From NCBI GenBank assembly GCA_023846275.1, contig JAIUJO010000162.1:1-64000 (forward strand): DNA of 64,000 nt, written 5' to 3'. This DNA comes from Vanilla planifolia. Its lineage: Eukaryota; Streptophyta; Magnoliopsida; Asparagales; Orchidaceae. Below are positions 12,150 through 25,710 of the stretch, piece by piece. Below the pieces are notes generated by a model. It saw nothing but the letters and a program-made list of their open reading frames with translations. It ran no database searches and was not told the DNA's origin. The stretch's first letter is position 1; each line of letters opens with the position of its first letter. A program made the translations under genes and the position numbers.

Positions 12150-13620
12150 AACGTAATTGGAAATAGAAAGGAGGAATTAAACAGTTAATAGAAGGAGAAA
12201 GTAATACAACATTTTTTGTACAATAGTGACAATGTGGATAAAAAAAACAAAGATGTCAAAATAATGATAATTGTAATAAACCACTTTCAAAATCTTTTTA
12301 ACTATTCTTAAGTAATTGAAGGTGAAGATATGCTTAACTATATTTCTTTATTAACAAAGGCAAACAAATAGTAGAATAGTGAAAGATATCTCCAAGGGGG
12401 AAATAAAGAGATAACTTTTTACTTGAATTTTGGAAGCACTCTGGGCCTAAATGGTTTTATTGGAAAGCTCTTCAGCAATTATATGGATTTAATTCATATG
12501 TCGTGTTGAATGTAGCTAAACAATTTTTCCAGTATCTCCAATTCTTTGTAGGATTTTAGGTCCAAAAATTATATATTTTCTTAAATATCATAACCAACAA
12601 ATCAGTGTTGATGTCAGACTAAATATTGTTAAAATGTCATCAAAATATTATTCACAAAACTCATTGTTCTTTAAATATAACAAATTTTTAATAGGCTTGT
12701 TTCTCTTTGGCAAAGAAATTTTATAATGCAAATAAATTGTATAAAACATATTATTGTTTCAATAATTAGTATATTCTCTTCACAACAAAAATAAAGTGGC
12801 AATTTTATCATCAAGTTGAATTTGAGGAATGTGAATTACAACATTTCATGGAAACTTCTTTGTAAGACACTCTCCAAGTACAATGTTAATAAGAAGCTTA
12901 TTATGGTGTCACCAACTACCTTTGTAATATGTGGCTATCAATTATCATTAGCGGTTCACCAAGTAACTTGATTCAACCTTCAATCTGTCTTAATTTGGGC
13001 AATCCACTATCTTTCTTTCTTTTCATCTGAAGCAAGGAGTTCTTCAAAAGAAGCACTAATAATGCTATTGCTTAAAAAAGAATGGTACTATATGGACAAC
13101 ACAGATCTTCTACATCTATCACTTCCCTAGCTTATGCAAAGGACATAATTATCATTACTAGAGGACACCGAGAAACTATTGTTAATGTTAGAAAGTTTTT
13201 ATACCTCTTCAAACACTATACAAAATTCTTTAATAGAAAATTTAAATGTGAGGACATCTATAGCAACAAAAAGAGTATACGCATGGTAAAAAAAATTTTC
13301 AAGGGATGAAGACAGCATTAAATAAATCTTCATTTGACTTATTTGTGCTACACACTATATATAGGTTAGAAGAAAGTAGCTTACATAAAAATTTTGGATG
13401 ATAAATTTAAAAATAAATTTCCTTAGGTCAAAAAGAAGTTGTTATCAATAATGGTGGACTCATTCTTATAAAGCAAGCAATTTCCTTAATTCCATTACAT
13501 GTTGTAACCATAACTAAATTCCCAATATAGTTTTATAAACAATTAAAAAAAGGATTGAATTGATTTTTGTGGGGATTTTTTAAGCATATCTTAAGCATCA
13601 CTAGACTTGTTGGAATAAAA
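12150..13620 (+). pseudogene. LINE reverse transcriptase relic
   Basis: Several ordered landmarks of plant LINE reverse transcriptases are readable in scattered frames. GGIKQLIEGESNTTFF at 12170-12217 matches the R-x-x-W-x-x-x-G-D-x-N-T-x-F-F motif. GLNGFIGKLF from 12444 matches the P-D-G-F-T-x-x-F motif. LAYAKDIIIITRG near 13130 is the catalytic Y-A-D-D box, with the first catalytic Asp changed to Lys. GGLILIKQAISLIPL at 13453 matches the conserved G-R-x-x-L-I-K-x-V-L-x-x-I-P block, and FLWGFF at 13564 matches the following F-L-W-G motif. The longest uninterrupted piece is about 75 codons (13082-13309). Frameshifts, stops and the lost Asp make it non-functional. Confidence 0.85.
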
Positions 13621-13760
13621 TTAGTTTCTCATTAGGAAAAACAGCCTTGGTAATTAGAAAATAAATAAAATGATGAAACTTTTTGGTAAAACATAATTGG
13701 AGTATACTCAATAACAATAGTTAGTGGCCTAACTACATGTCAATGAAATTCTAATCCTTA

Positions 13761-15289
13761 AATGCATAAAAAATGAAAACTAACACATGGGTAACATGCA
13801 AAGGATGAAACATTTGATTAAAAGGAATGTAAATTTGTCTAAATCGATGAATTTGCTAGAAATTGTCACTTACTTGTGATGTGTACTTTAGTTGTCACTC
13901 TATCTTGGTTTTTTTGAGATAAAAAAAGTTAAGTCTAAAATGTAGACTAAAATTTTGAAGCAGCAAATGCCGTTTAAAGATATTAATGTTAACAAGGTTG
14001 ATATTTAATAACTTATGCCATTACCAAATATCCTAATGAACCTAAACTTTCAACTTTCTTGAACATGCCAACAGTGTCAAAAGTAAGATTCAATTGATCA
14101 TGATTTTTTATTACGAAGAAGCTAAATAAGCATTGGTTATCTTTGAAATTAATTAACACATTATGCAATTTGATACATATAAAGTCTAGAAATGAGTTAC
14201 ATCATGCGACAAGTAAAGTAATACGAAATTTGTAGTAGAACTGGCATAATCAGATTGCCCAGTTTAATATCATAGAATATTTTGAAAGCTAACATAACTA
14301 AGAATTTTGGGCAACTGAATCAAATTGTTGCATGATGTTACATGTAATATTAGTGAGAATTGTTCCTTCATAATAAGCTTTTTTCCAATCATTGATACAT
14401 TTTAGGAAGAGGTTAGACAAATGATTTTGGGAATCATGACTTAATTGTCAAGAACTTAAGAAATAAGTGTGGAAGCGATTAGGTAGCACTCTTAACCCAA
14501 GATCAATTAGACGTTGTTGGTGAGACATTTTGTGTCAATTGTAATGTTGATGTACTTGAAATGTTTTTGAACAATTTAGAGGAATTGAGCTTAGATTTTT
14601 TAATATTTAAATACATCAAATAACACCTTAACATACGATATTGGCAACAACTAGGGGTCCTCAATCATGTAATCAATTGGAAATTAAAAATTCATACATT
14701 TTAGTGGCTTGTAGTGTGCTATTGAATCTATTCCAAGATAAAGAAAATAGTCAATGGGAGTTAGCAAATGGAATGATGCACATATGGAAACTAGTTTGCA
14801 AAACTTAAAGTGGAGCATACTATACAAAGGAATTATAATGTCCCCATACTCTTCGTAAGCAAACATCAACAAAAAATTCAACTCATTTAGGGATGGAACA
14901 TCAATTATAGATAAATAAAAAGCTATTATTGATATGAGAAAATTATAACTTTCACACTTTTGATCATCATAACAGACATGACATTTTAAATATGGAGTAA
15001 TTTTCATATTACATGGGGTTAGAATAAAGATATTCAAGGTTTCTACTTATTTTGTATAATACAAATATTGTTTTTGTAAGATATGTACCTATGCATTTGA
15101 AAGTTATTATTCATGTGCAAAAAAAATCATAACATAAAAATAGTTGAATAATAGTGGGTGGTGAGCTCTATTAATCTTAGTGCATGATTTCCTCAATAAA
15201 ACTTTAATAAGTAATCATTATAGAAAGTATGCAACAAAATAACATTATCTAAGAAAAACCTAGCTATCATGATAGTATACTATATGTGG
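13761..15289. other. Unassigned AT-rich DNA
   Basis: No family could be assigned. It includes an open stretch of about 117 codons on the minus strand (14684-15037), rich in Ile, Leu, Tyr and Cys, that I do not recognise. The first few hundred bases could be the 3' part of the LINE. Confidence 0.5.
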
Positions 15290-15470
15290 AAGCTTAAACA
15301 AGTCTGAATGTTCACTAAGAATTGCAAACAATGGACTAATGTCGTCTATGTTAATGATATTATCATCCTTTTAATCTTGGTCATCACTAATACTTTTCAT
15401 CTTTTGATGTAATTGTATTGTGAAGATTTATTAATTAAAATAGAAAGAAAAAATATTGAAATATGAGCAT
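15290..15470 (+). pseudogene. Possible gypsy-type reverse transcriptase scrap
   Basis: From 15335 the plus strand reads VVYVNDIIIL, resembling the catalytic Y-x-D-D-I-L box of Ty3/gypsy reverse transcriptases (V-V-Y-L-D-D-I-L) with one Asp replaced by Asn. About 25 codons later comes LLIKIERKNIEI, recalling the L-x-x-N-x-x-K-C-x-F block that follows at that spacing. One stop lies between them. Nothing convincing extends on either side, so this is either a very short fragment or a chance resemblance. Confidence 0.38.
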
Positions 15471-16652
15471 AAGAAGGGCATATCAACTTTTACACTAAAC
15501 AAACCCAATTTTTATTTACATTGGACTAATATGATTTGTATCATTCAATACAGGTATAAATTTTCAATGATGTGGATATGCACATCAGACATACAAAAAT
15601 TGGGAAGAGAGTAATAAGAATTTTGTCTCCTTATATTGTAGTCACACATATAAAGTTTACCCACTTCCACAATTAGAATGAATTCTCATCATTTTAGTTG
15701 ACGACATCAACAACTTCTATTTTGCATGTACTTTTGAATTGTTAGAAGCAAAACTGAATAACTTATAAGGCAATATGTGAAAAATTTATTAGAGGAGAAA
15801 AAAAGTGAATTATATAAAACATTATTTAAAGTATAATTATAGAATATCAAAGAAATGAGTGAAAATGATTTTGAGCAATTTAAAAATAATACAAAGCAAA
15901 TTTATGTTGTATTAGGGGTTATCATTTTTAAATAGAAATCCCAAACATGAAAAATAATGACATATTATATAAACAATTATGAACAAAGATGTGGTATAGG
16001 ATACTAAATCCTTATTTCTTGCTTGAAGGGTTGTTATAAGTATTATAGTATTTAAAGGCAACCACTTATGCACTCATTGTGATACCATGGACATAGTGGG
16101 GATTATCATTGCACTTAATTTCATAATTTGAACCATTTGGTGTGGTGGCCTAGAAAAAATAAATATAATGCATAATGATTTATGACGTTTAGGACTTAAG
16201 TGTTCCAGGACAATGCCAAATACTATTAATGTGATATGCTTAAGAGGAACTCTGATGATATGAAATATGATGAAAGATAACAACAAAGAGAATATCAACA
16301 ATAGTAGGGATAAGTTCAAATAATAAATTAGATATTTGATAATCATCTAAAATATCTTTATAACAAATTAAGATTGTGCCCTCTTTTAGATAAGAAAACA
16401 TTATTTCGAGAAATATAATGTCAATATTAATAAATGAACTTTCTATTTATTCCATCATGGGATTTTAAATAGAATGTATATTTGAAGCTAAATTTAAAAG
16501 AAAATTTAACTGGACCACCAAATAATTGGTAGAAAAAAATTCATAGTAATTTAATTTTATGAAAAAAAAACAAAATTCATATTACATAGCTAGTGGATAA
16601 AAATATCATTAAATCAGAAGGTCAATTATTTTTTTATTAAAGCTTATTTTGA
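15471..16652. other. Unassigned AT-rich DNA
   Basis: Between 16070 and 16115 the plus strand reads C-x-x-C then His and Cys with a one-base slip, a little like a retroviral-type zinc knuckle, but the spacing is imperfect and I do not call it. An Ile/Leu-rich open stretch of about 90 codons on the minus strand (16074-16346) overlaps it. I see no other signal. Confidence 0.45.
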
Positions 16653-17390
16653 GTTATTGAAATAATCATTATGATTCAAAATCACTACTTGTCGCATTGT
16701 CGTACCATCATTTTTAACATTATCTTGTGACCCACATTATGGCTTTGAATTATTGTATTTAGAATAAAACCATGATGTTTGCACATTTGCCTTGCATTTT
16801 CTTGAAATTAGTCTCAAGCAATAGTGTTTCAGTCACTCCACAAATGGCCTCTCTATCATGCATATTTCAACATTATTAAATTTCGTATTGTAAAGTAGCT
16901 CCAATTGGAGCAAAAGTTTTGACTGACTTGTCCCCTTTACCACCATACAAATAATTAACGTAGCAAAGTAATTGCATCTTAACAAATATTTAAGTTGAAA
17001 TTGAACCTAGCTTATGGATGGTTATTGAAATAACCATTACATTTAAAAATCACTACTTCTTACATTGATACATTTTAGTTTTCTACCCTCTTTTCAAAAT
17101 TTTTTTATAACCTACATTATGGCTTCACATTATTGTATTCTAAATGAAGGCATGTTGTTATCATATTTGCTATTTGAATTATTTAAAATTATTCTCAAGG
17201 AATAGTGCTTTAATAACTCCACTCATGATCTCACAATCATGTACATGCCAACATTATTATGCTTTGTATTGGCCAAGTAGCTCCTATAAGAGTAAAAGTT
17301 TCAAGTGAATTGTCACATTTAGCTCAAAACTAATAATTAACATAGCAAAGTAATTTCATCTTGACTACTTCTAAATAAATTTAATCCTTT
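16653..17390. repeat. Diverged ~368-bp tandem duplication
   Basis: Copy 1 starts at 16653 and copy 2 at 17021, both with gttattgaaataa. They share many landmarks in order: aaatcactactt, a ctacattatggctt-like phrase, attattgtatt, tctcaag-aatagtg, ccaacattatta-like sequence, agtagctcc and catagcaaagtaatt. Substitutions and small indels are numerous, so the duplication is old. I do not recognise the family. Confidence 0.82.
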
Positions 17391-20300
17391 TTGAGGTTAT
17401 TATAACTTATTTTGAAAGAAAGTTATCAAAAAATATGTGATTGAAATTTTACTATATTTTGATATAGTCGTTATGCATCTTGTGACCTACTATTTTACAT
17501 TAGGTATTTTTCTAGAAGATTAGATTCTATTTTATGAAAAATTAAATGAGAAAATATTTATTCATTTTAGAGTTGTCTTATGGAAACATATTAGTCTTAA
17601 AACTTGCGAAATGCTACATTACGTATTTTAAACATATACATCTCAAATTATACCTTAATTACATAGGTTTTCGTTAAATTCAAACCATAAAATGATTCAT
17701 GTTTGACATGAATGTATTAAATTACTTAATCCACTATCAAAATCTAATTGATTATTATGTGCAATCTCTCAATATGTTTAAAATTAATTTTTTTAGGAAG
17801 TTATGATTTTTATTAATGAGAACTTTATTGTTTATTTTGGATTATCTCAATTAAATTTACAAATATTAATCCTATTGCACTTTTTAGACCCATTTCAATG
17901 TAGCTTTGTAAAGTCATTCATGTTAAAGAAACTCGAACATATTGAATTGCTATTAGAAATAGAAATTATGTAAATAATACTTTGTGTGATAGTTTTATAT
18001 GGCTACATTTATATTATATTTTAAATGAGCTCACCTACTCTAAGTGCTTGGAATTGTGGTCATGACAGTTCTATCACTTAAAATATTCATCTTAATATTC
18101 CATATTTCATTTTTACTTTTCTACAATGAAAAGTTCAAATATGAAGCTTTGAAATTCTTTAATTCAAATACAAATCTGAGGAACTTTTAAAAATTTTTTC
18201 ACCTAAGCTAACTCTAAATGAATCAAATTAACATCTAAATAATGTCTTAATTCTACTTCTTAAAATAATAATAAAACTTTTAAAAGTTATCTTTTTCAAA
18301 CATATCCACCTATATTTACTTAAGTTTTGTCTAACTAAAGCATTTAAAGAATAATAATGCGAGTTAGTGTTCCTCCAACATGTTCATCCCCATCATTCCA
18401 AATAAAACACTATTCATATAGTTTATTTACTTTTTTATATGAATTTATTTTTATAAAGCAATTAGTCTCATCTTCAAAATAAAAGTTGAACTCAAGGAAA
18501 TATCTTAGGAGTATAAATACATAAAGTTTCAATTTTTTTTAGTACGGTTAATCAAAATAAAAAAAAGTTGTATCACAAGATTAATAATGATCATTTATTA
18601 GTTTTTTTCATTTGTAATATTTGTTCTTTTGCAATGGTTTTTGTATTGGAAATTTTTTTGATATGTGAAGGTTATCATTTCGATATATGAATTCCTACTA
18701 TAAACGTTTTAAAAACCTTTATGAATGAAAATATAAAATTTTAATTATAATATTTGTTTTCTGCACCATTCAAATTTTGGGTACAAGCAAGCAATTATAG
18801 AGGAGCACAAAGGTTGTCCATACTTACTTTTCCTTTATTCATTATCGACCTTCTTCTATCATTATGGCATAAGAGCAAGATCGAAATTTTGCAGGAGGAT
18901 CTCCATTCTACCTTTTTCTTCATAATTTGGTTTCTCATATACATCTTTAACGAAACATTTATCATGCTTTTATGCAACATTTATATACATATATATATAT
19001 ATATATTTATTAATGATAAAATATATGTTTTGTTATTTTTATTATTTTTGATTTGTATTTTTTTTATTTTTTTCAAAATATGTTCAATGTTTTCTGACAA
19101 ATTGTACACAATATTTTTATGATTTTTTAAATATTTTGTAGCGCCTATTATTTCAATTTCTTGACATTAAAGAAACTTTAATTTCATTATTGTTTGGTAA
19201 AACGTGTTTTCTTGTCACATTTTGTTGATATTGTGTGGTGAATATATTTTTCATATTATATGTCTATTTTTTCATTTTATTTTCTTTAGTTTTTTTTCAT
19301 TTAATTTTTGTTTCTTTCTTTTATTTGTAATGATATGTTAATTAATTTATATATGTTATATAATTTGAATGCTATATATTTTTAATAAATTAGGTAAATT
19401 TTTAGTTTTTTCTATTTCATACTTTCATAATTTTCACAAAAAAAAATTTCTTTTCCTTGTTTTATGTAAAAAAAAATTTTCATTGCTTTCACAATGTTGA
19501 TTAGCTGGACTTTCAATATAACAATATTGTTTTTTCTTTGCTTAACAAATCCATTTATTTTGGCACATTCATAGGTATGCCTAATTGGAAAAAAAATTAT
19601 AAAATCGATATGGAAATATATCAAACGCTTGAAGGCTGTAAGTTAAATATCATAATAAGAACAACAAAGAAATGCCATTAAAGTAAAATGTTATAAGACA
19701 AGAAGATGTCAAATTGTCATGACATTAGTGTAACACAATTTTAAAACAACATGCATAATATAGTAAAAAGATATTTAGATAATTAAATGAAAACAAATTT
19801 GTCAATATACAAAAAATAAAAGAATTACTAATTAACAAAACCATTAAACATGACTTAAATAATTATCGCCAAATGCATTAGAAATGAACACAAATTTTCC
19901 TAGTGATGTAATAGTTTCAAACTTATTAATGTAAAAATTTTGAAACCATTATAAGAAATATGATTGTTAAAATAATTTAATGTTTAAAATTTTTGTTGTT
20001 ATGTTCAATATATTAGGTAGTTGCAACAAAACTTCAAAAAAGAAAAAGCCAACATAAATAAAATAAAGTAAAATAATTAGGGAAATAATATTAAAAAAAT
20101 AAATTACACAAAACATTAGTCAAAATGGTTAATGGAAATTTCTAAAAAGATTTAAAATAATGTTGATAAAATTTATGAAAATTTTACAATTAATTATAGT
20201 GTAATTTCCTATTTCTTTTAATTAAAAAGAAAAAGTTTTCTTCGCATATAATTTCTTTGTTGAAAATAACATGACATTATTTCAATAAAATAACATACTA

Positions 20301-23300
20301 AAATATTTCTTTATATCATAATCATTTAAATAAGTTTTTGCTATTTTCTCAGATATCAAAATAACTAAAAATATAAAATATTTAAAAATATATTATACAT
20401 GTGAAATGCTAATTTTTCTTTAAATTTAAATATCAAATAATAAAGAATTATTCATAATTACAAAGGTTTTCTATTAGTGCATGTGTCATAAATGGCATTT
20501 TACAAATAAAAAAGTCATGGATGTTAATTTGATTTGCCACCTAAAAAAATAATTATTTAAGAATACAATTTCACAAGCATGTAAAAATATAAAAAGAATA
20601 CAAAATGATATAACATGAACCTTAATAGTATAATTTAATATAATATTAAAATTTAATTTCCAAAAAACATTTTTTAAAAAGTTTAAAAATAGATAATTTA
20701 TTAAAAAATTTTATTTTTAAAATTATTTTCCTAATTTTGAAAAAATTAAGAAAAATTAAATCAACGTTTTGATTTTAAATATATTGCATGATCCAACCAA
20801 TACAATTTAATAAATTAAATATGTGAACACAAATTCTATAACATAAATTAAATAATTTAATGCTCTGTCAGATCATTTCAAATATGACAAAAATATAATA
20901 GAAGTTAAAAATATGTCAATTATGGGGGACAACATAGTCTTGAAAGAGTATGCGTCATAACGAAAAAAACTTAAAAGCAAGATTTTTTATTTATAAATAA
21001 GATAAGAAATAAAAATAATATTTTAACAAAGAGTTTTGTTGTTACTACTTATAATAAATAAGCTTTACTATTAAAAATATTAAAATATTTAAAAGTTTTT
21101 TGTAATTTAAAGAATAGTTGGCTAACTAAAAAATGATAAGTTCAAATAAAAAAAGGCACATCATAATTATATAAATATCTTTAAAATATTTGATATATTT
21201 ACATGATATATCATAAAGTTATACAATAACATAATAAAAAAATCTTGTTTGTAAAATTAAAAGATAATAAGTTTAAAATTATATAAATGTATTACAAACT
21301 AGTTATAACCTTGTTATCAAAGTAATCCTAAGAAAAGTTAACAAAATTTGGAAATTTAAATAAATTAATTTATAATAAATTTATTAAAAGAAATAGTATA
21401 TAATAACTAGAAAATTAGTGTTCATATGTAACAAAGACGTGAAACTAACTCATATGTAATGAAGATTAAGAATAGCTTAAGACCTTTTTTATATGGTATT
21501 TCACATCGATATTAAATAAATTTTTGTTTGGATCGAGGTAGTGTAAAACGATTCTTCAACATATTAATTATTCAATATTTGCAATACAACAATGACATAA
21601 ATAAATTTAGAAAATATAGTATATTGTCATGAAAATTAATATTTTAAAAAAAATATGAAAATAATTCAAAATAATATCCCAAAAAAATAAGTATTGAAAT
21701 TTTCTCATTAATAAAAACTACTCAATACCTTTAAGATTTATCATGAAATAACTCAGAAAAAATATACCAACTATTATTGCATAAAATTCTCATTACTAAA
21801 TATGAAAGAAATGAGACAAATATCATAGAAGATTTCAAATAAAAAATCATAAAAGATATAATACAATTTTAGTATGTTTCTGCAAACACAGAATTGAAAT
21901 TAATGAAAAAAATTTTAAATTTGAATTATTAAATTAATAAAATATTTTAAAAAAAATCAATAATACATGCATTGCATATTAAAAGTATTCATTTAGTATC
22001 ACAATTATGAAAACATAGTTAAAGAAAAACTTTAAGAAAATAATTACAATTGCTAACCTAATTAAGTATTTGAAATCTTAGTTCGTATTACAATCATTTT
22101 TACTAAAAGCTATCAAAAAAATTTAGACATAAAAAATGAACTAACATGTATACCATTCTATTTAAATATATAAATTGTAATAATAATAACACAGGAAAAT
22201 ATTTTGAGAGGGTGAATGTTTCAAGCCTATCACTCAATAGAAAAATTTTTCCAAAAAAATAAAAAATGTTAAAATTCATAATTCTAGCTAAAGTAAATAT
22301 TTATGACAAAAAAATTATTAAGTATGAAATAAAATATTTTCATTATTGAAATATTTGATTAGGAAATATGAAAGACAAATATCTAACTATAACAAAATAT
22401 TATGGCAAAATATAAAAAATCATAATGTAAATGATTTAATGACTTGAAAGTTTTTACCATATTTCTACTTGACGTCAAGAAAGAATATTTTTAATAATAT
22501 AATCTTTATAAAAATTTTAAAAATAATTTAACAGGAGAATTAGTAAAATAAAATAAAAGAAAACATTGACGTAAAACATTACAGTATCTAAAAGATAATT
22601 ATCACATAGAATAAGATTCATGATAGTTAAAAAAGAATAAAAGACATACAAATAAAAAAATTATTACCATAATAAAATATGAAAAATATTCAAAACAATG
22701 ACAAAAATTAAATAATTATTTTTCTAAAAATACAAAAGAATACCAACCATCTACGTCAAAATAAAATGTACCTAATTGCAAAAAAAAAAAACATGAAAAT
22801 AATAACTTAATAACAACCTCAAATATATGAGCGACATATTGATAATAAGTCCTCTCTATGATATTAGTTTAACTAATATTAATATGTAGTTAAAATGTAT
22901 TCTAAAAAGAACAAAAAATGCCTATGGAAAAAATATTAAAATTATTCCACGCTTGCAATTAATAAACTAGTTAATATTTTAAGAATAGGGGATGTCATAA
23001 TTAAAATTAAACTTAGAACAAATAGTTTACAAAATAAATTGTGGAACATCTATAAAGCTAGATTTTTCTAAGACTTATGCAAAATTAATTAATTAAAATT
23101 ATAAATTATTTAAGGAATATAAATTAGTTCATATCATAATTTGTTTAACATTTTCAAAACTATATAAGGAACATAACAAAAAAAATTGTTTATAACAATA
23201 AGAAAATATTGGCTTTCATCTAAAATAAAATATTATAACACCATAAATATATTGGAAATTATGTCATTGAAAAATTTTTAGCTATGAATATGCTAAGAAA

Positions 23301-24654
23301 ATGGGTTCAATTGGACAAAAGAATTAACAACACCAGACTTAAAAATTTCTTTTTCAAACTTCTCGCAACTTTCAAACTCAATGCTAGTTATTTTTGAAAA
23401 CTATATGAGAATTCCTAATTTGTTAATAAAATTTCTTAAGTTAGAATAATGCAATAAGAATTTTATGACAAAAAATTCTTAGAAGTCTAATTGTATTATT
23501 CAACAGAATAATCATAAAGTTTGATATCCATTTTTAGTCAATACAATTGGTATGAAAGAATGTTAGAATACCACATGAATTCGATGAATTTTCTAAGGTA
23601 AATAAAAGTGAGTTGATCATAGAATCCAATAAAACTTTATTAAACCATAAAAATTTAATTATTTTACTAAAGTATACATAAATAACAAAATTACATGGTA
23701 TAAACTAATATTTCTTTGTTGTAATATTTTTTTTGTTTGGCTTAATTAGATTGAGAAAATCACTAATAGGCAATTCATAATCTTCATTTACCATTGCATA
23801 TGATATGATGCTGATATGCAACGTTTTGAAAAGTTTAATTTTTTTTTGAATGGGTTCACTATAACGTGTAACTTAACTATATCAATTGATTTGTTTGAGT
23901 TTTCCTTATAATTTTTATCGAAAGGTTTTTCTCTAATTTAATAGTTTGATCATATTATTTTAATCTTTGTTGGTAATTATTCTATCCAATTTTACTAGAT
24001 CCACTTATCATCTCAGATCAAATAGTTTAGTCTTAAAATTATTTCTTTTCTCCAATATCTAATCATATAGCATAAAATATGACCTTGTAGTGCATTTAGT
24101 TATGCTAAAGTTTTCAATTTGAATTTGAGAAATCACGCATTGTGTATTTGGACCACAAGTTTCTTTAATTTACATAGTAGGGAGAATGTTTTAGTGAAAA
24201 AGAATACCTAGTTTCTCAATTATACAATTATCTTTTCTATTGCTATTTCACAAATGGTTAAATCCACATATTCAATCAATTGAGATGTCTTCCAACATTA
24301 ATCTCAATCCAACATTGTTCACCTATCATACCAAGAAGCAAAGCTTGATGATCAATAAGTGTGGTACTTAAATAGGTTGTTATTATCAAGATATTTTAGA
24401 TTATTACTTATTTTACTAATAACCTCTTATTGTTTTATTATAAGTTCCATTCTAAGTTTATCATAAAGTATTTGAATGCTGTGCAAGAACGCATTTGCAA
24501 AATATTATCAAGTGAAGCTAGATATGCATGTAATAAAAGCACATGGATGTGGTCCCCTTCACTCAAGGAACTACTCTTAAAACAAAGATTAATGTCTCCA
24601 ACTTTTGTCATCTGAAGAAAATCTTTTGATTCTAATGAATAAATCATTCATAAG
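17391..24654. other. Long, very AT-rich stretch without recognised features
   Basis: About 7 kb with long A/T runs and few G or C. A short (TA)n run lies at 18980-19005. Open stretches at 18754-19122 (plus) and 19412-19624 (minus) are hydrophobic or lysine-rich products of base composition and match nothing I know. No RNA gene was seen. Part of the right end may belong to the LTR or 3' region of the copia relics that begin at 24655. Confidence 0.6.
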
Positions 24655-24950
24655 CAGCTTCATTAAGATGCCAACTAGTTTCACGTTGCTAACAACAACT
24701 TAAATGTTTACCACATTTTATTCTATATGCTCCCTAATGAAATGGTGCTTAACGTCATTTTTTTTGTCCTTAAGAGTACTATATAGGGTTTTGGTTAAGG
24801 CAAATGACACACATATTGTCACATTTTATGGGTATTTGTTTTGCTAATGTAATCTCATATCTTTTAGTCTGCTTCTTAACCCAAAAATGTTTTCTACAGA
24901 TCCTTCCAATGCTATATATTATGGTTCATTGTTGCAAGCAATAGTTCAAT
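24655..24950 (-). pseudogene. Copia RNase H relic
   Basis: The minus strand reads a degraded form of the copia RNase H domain. It has a YIALEGS block matching the E-A-E-Y-x-A box with the acidic residues lost, a KCDN-like phrase, the run KNDVKHHFIREHIE matching the highly conserved H-I-x-x-R-x-H-F-I-R block, and at the end a remnant of the A-D-I-x-T-K-x-L motif. There is at least one frameshift and several stops. The domain would remove RNA from RNA:DNA hybrids during reverse transcription. Confidence 0.87.
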
Positions 24951-25390
24951 GTTTTTAATAGAACATAAAGATGTGTCGAAAAAATGATTAAATACAAACA
25001 ACGCCTTTTGTTGTACTATTTAACCAAGAAAATCTTTGTAGTTTTATTTTATGAGATATTGTCAAAACTAAAATTTTGTGATATGAAAACCCTAGTACCT
25101 TTGTGCCTAGAAATTACCAAAAGATTCTTTTTATTGTTTCCAAATGAAAGAATAGATTAATAAACTCTCACACTAAAAACTTTCTAAGTTTTTCTACAAT
25201 TAATTAATGAAAAAATCATTCCTTGGCATACCTATAATCTATTTTTTTCCTTTCTTATCTTTGTTAATACTTTGGTGAAGACTCTTGAAAGTAGAAATAG
25301 GTTTTAGGTTCTCAAGATAAAGCCTTTATAACATCTCAATTATATAATTTATTTAAGATACAACGATACTTTTACCACAATGTTTATCTT

Positions 25391-25710
25391 TTAATATGCA
25401 AAAATGGGTCTCCTCACCCATAAGCTTAAAAAATCACTCACAAAAGCGAAGTTAGCTAATCTAAAATGGATATCATCTACATAACCTTGGACTAGAAGAT
25501 TTGCATTAGTGTAGTTCTTGATGGAAAAAATTCTATCTATATTCCCATGCGGAATAAATGTTTGAGTAGAAATCATATAAGTTAATTAATATAAGGCCTT
25601 AGTTTTTCTTAGAAATCAATTAAGCATTTCATTATGTTTTACAAATGATGTTGATGAGGACAACGTTGATAGCATTCCAATTATTCTACGTACAATACCA
25701 CCTAAATGAT
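25391..25710 (-). pseudogene. Copia reverse transcriptase relic (copy 1)
   Basis: A stop-free stretch of about 60 codons (25576-25391, minus) reads GNIDRIFSIKNY, then LLVQGYVDDIHF. The second string is the catalytic Y-V-D-D box of copia reverse transcriptases in its usual setting (L-L-V-x-x-Y-V-D-D-I-x-F), with both catalytic Asp residues kept. Sequence to the right, up to about 25710, could be the more N-terminal part of the domain but is too degraded to read. The RNase H relic lies downstream at a plausible distance. Confidence 0.87.

Larger units (their letters stand above)
9460..13760 (+). mobile_element. Decayed non-LTR retrotransposon (plant LINE), plus strand
   Basis: Relics of LINE proteins lie in the normal order on the plus strand: a possible ORF1/DUF4283-like scrap (9466-9700), the end of the AP-endonuclease domain (11737-11880), the linker to reverse transcriptase (to about 11940), and reverse transcriptase motifs from 12170 to about 13620. 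Each block must be read in a different frame with in-frame stops, so the element is dead. Its outer ends are not visible: I found no poly-A tail or target-site duplication, and the limits given are those of the recognisable coding relics. Confidence 0.8.

Noticed and set aside
16069..16120. Possible zinc knuckle (C-x-x-C-x4-H-x4-C) on the plus strand
   Set aside because: It needs a one-base frameshift, and the last spacing is off by one residue. No gag sequence could be read around it.
18754..19122. Hydrophobic 122-codon open stretch, possible membrane protein
   Set aside because: It is Ile/Phe/Leu-rich because of T-rich sequence and spans a TA repeat. The opposite strand is also partly open, and no family resemblance was seen.
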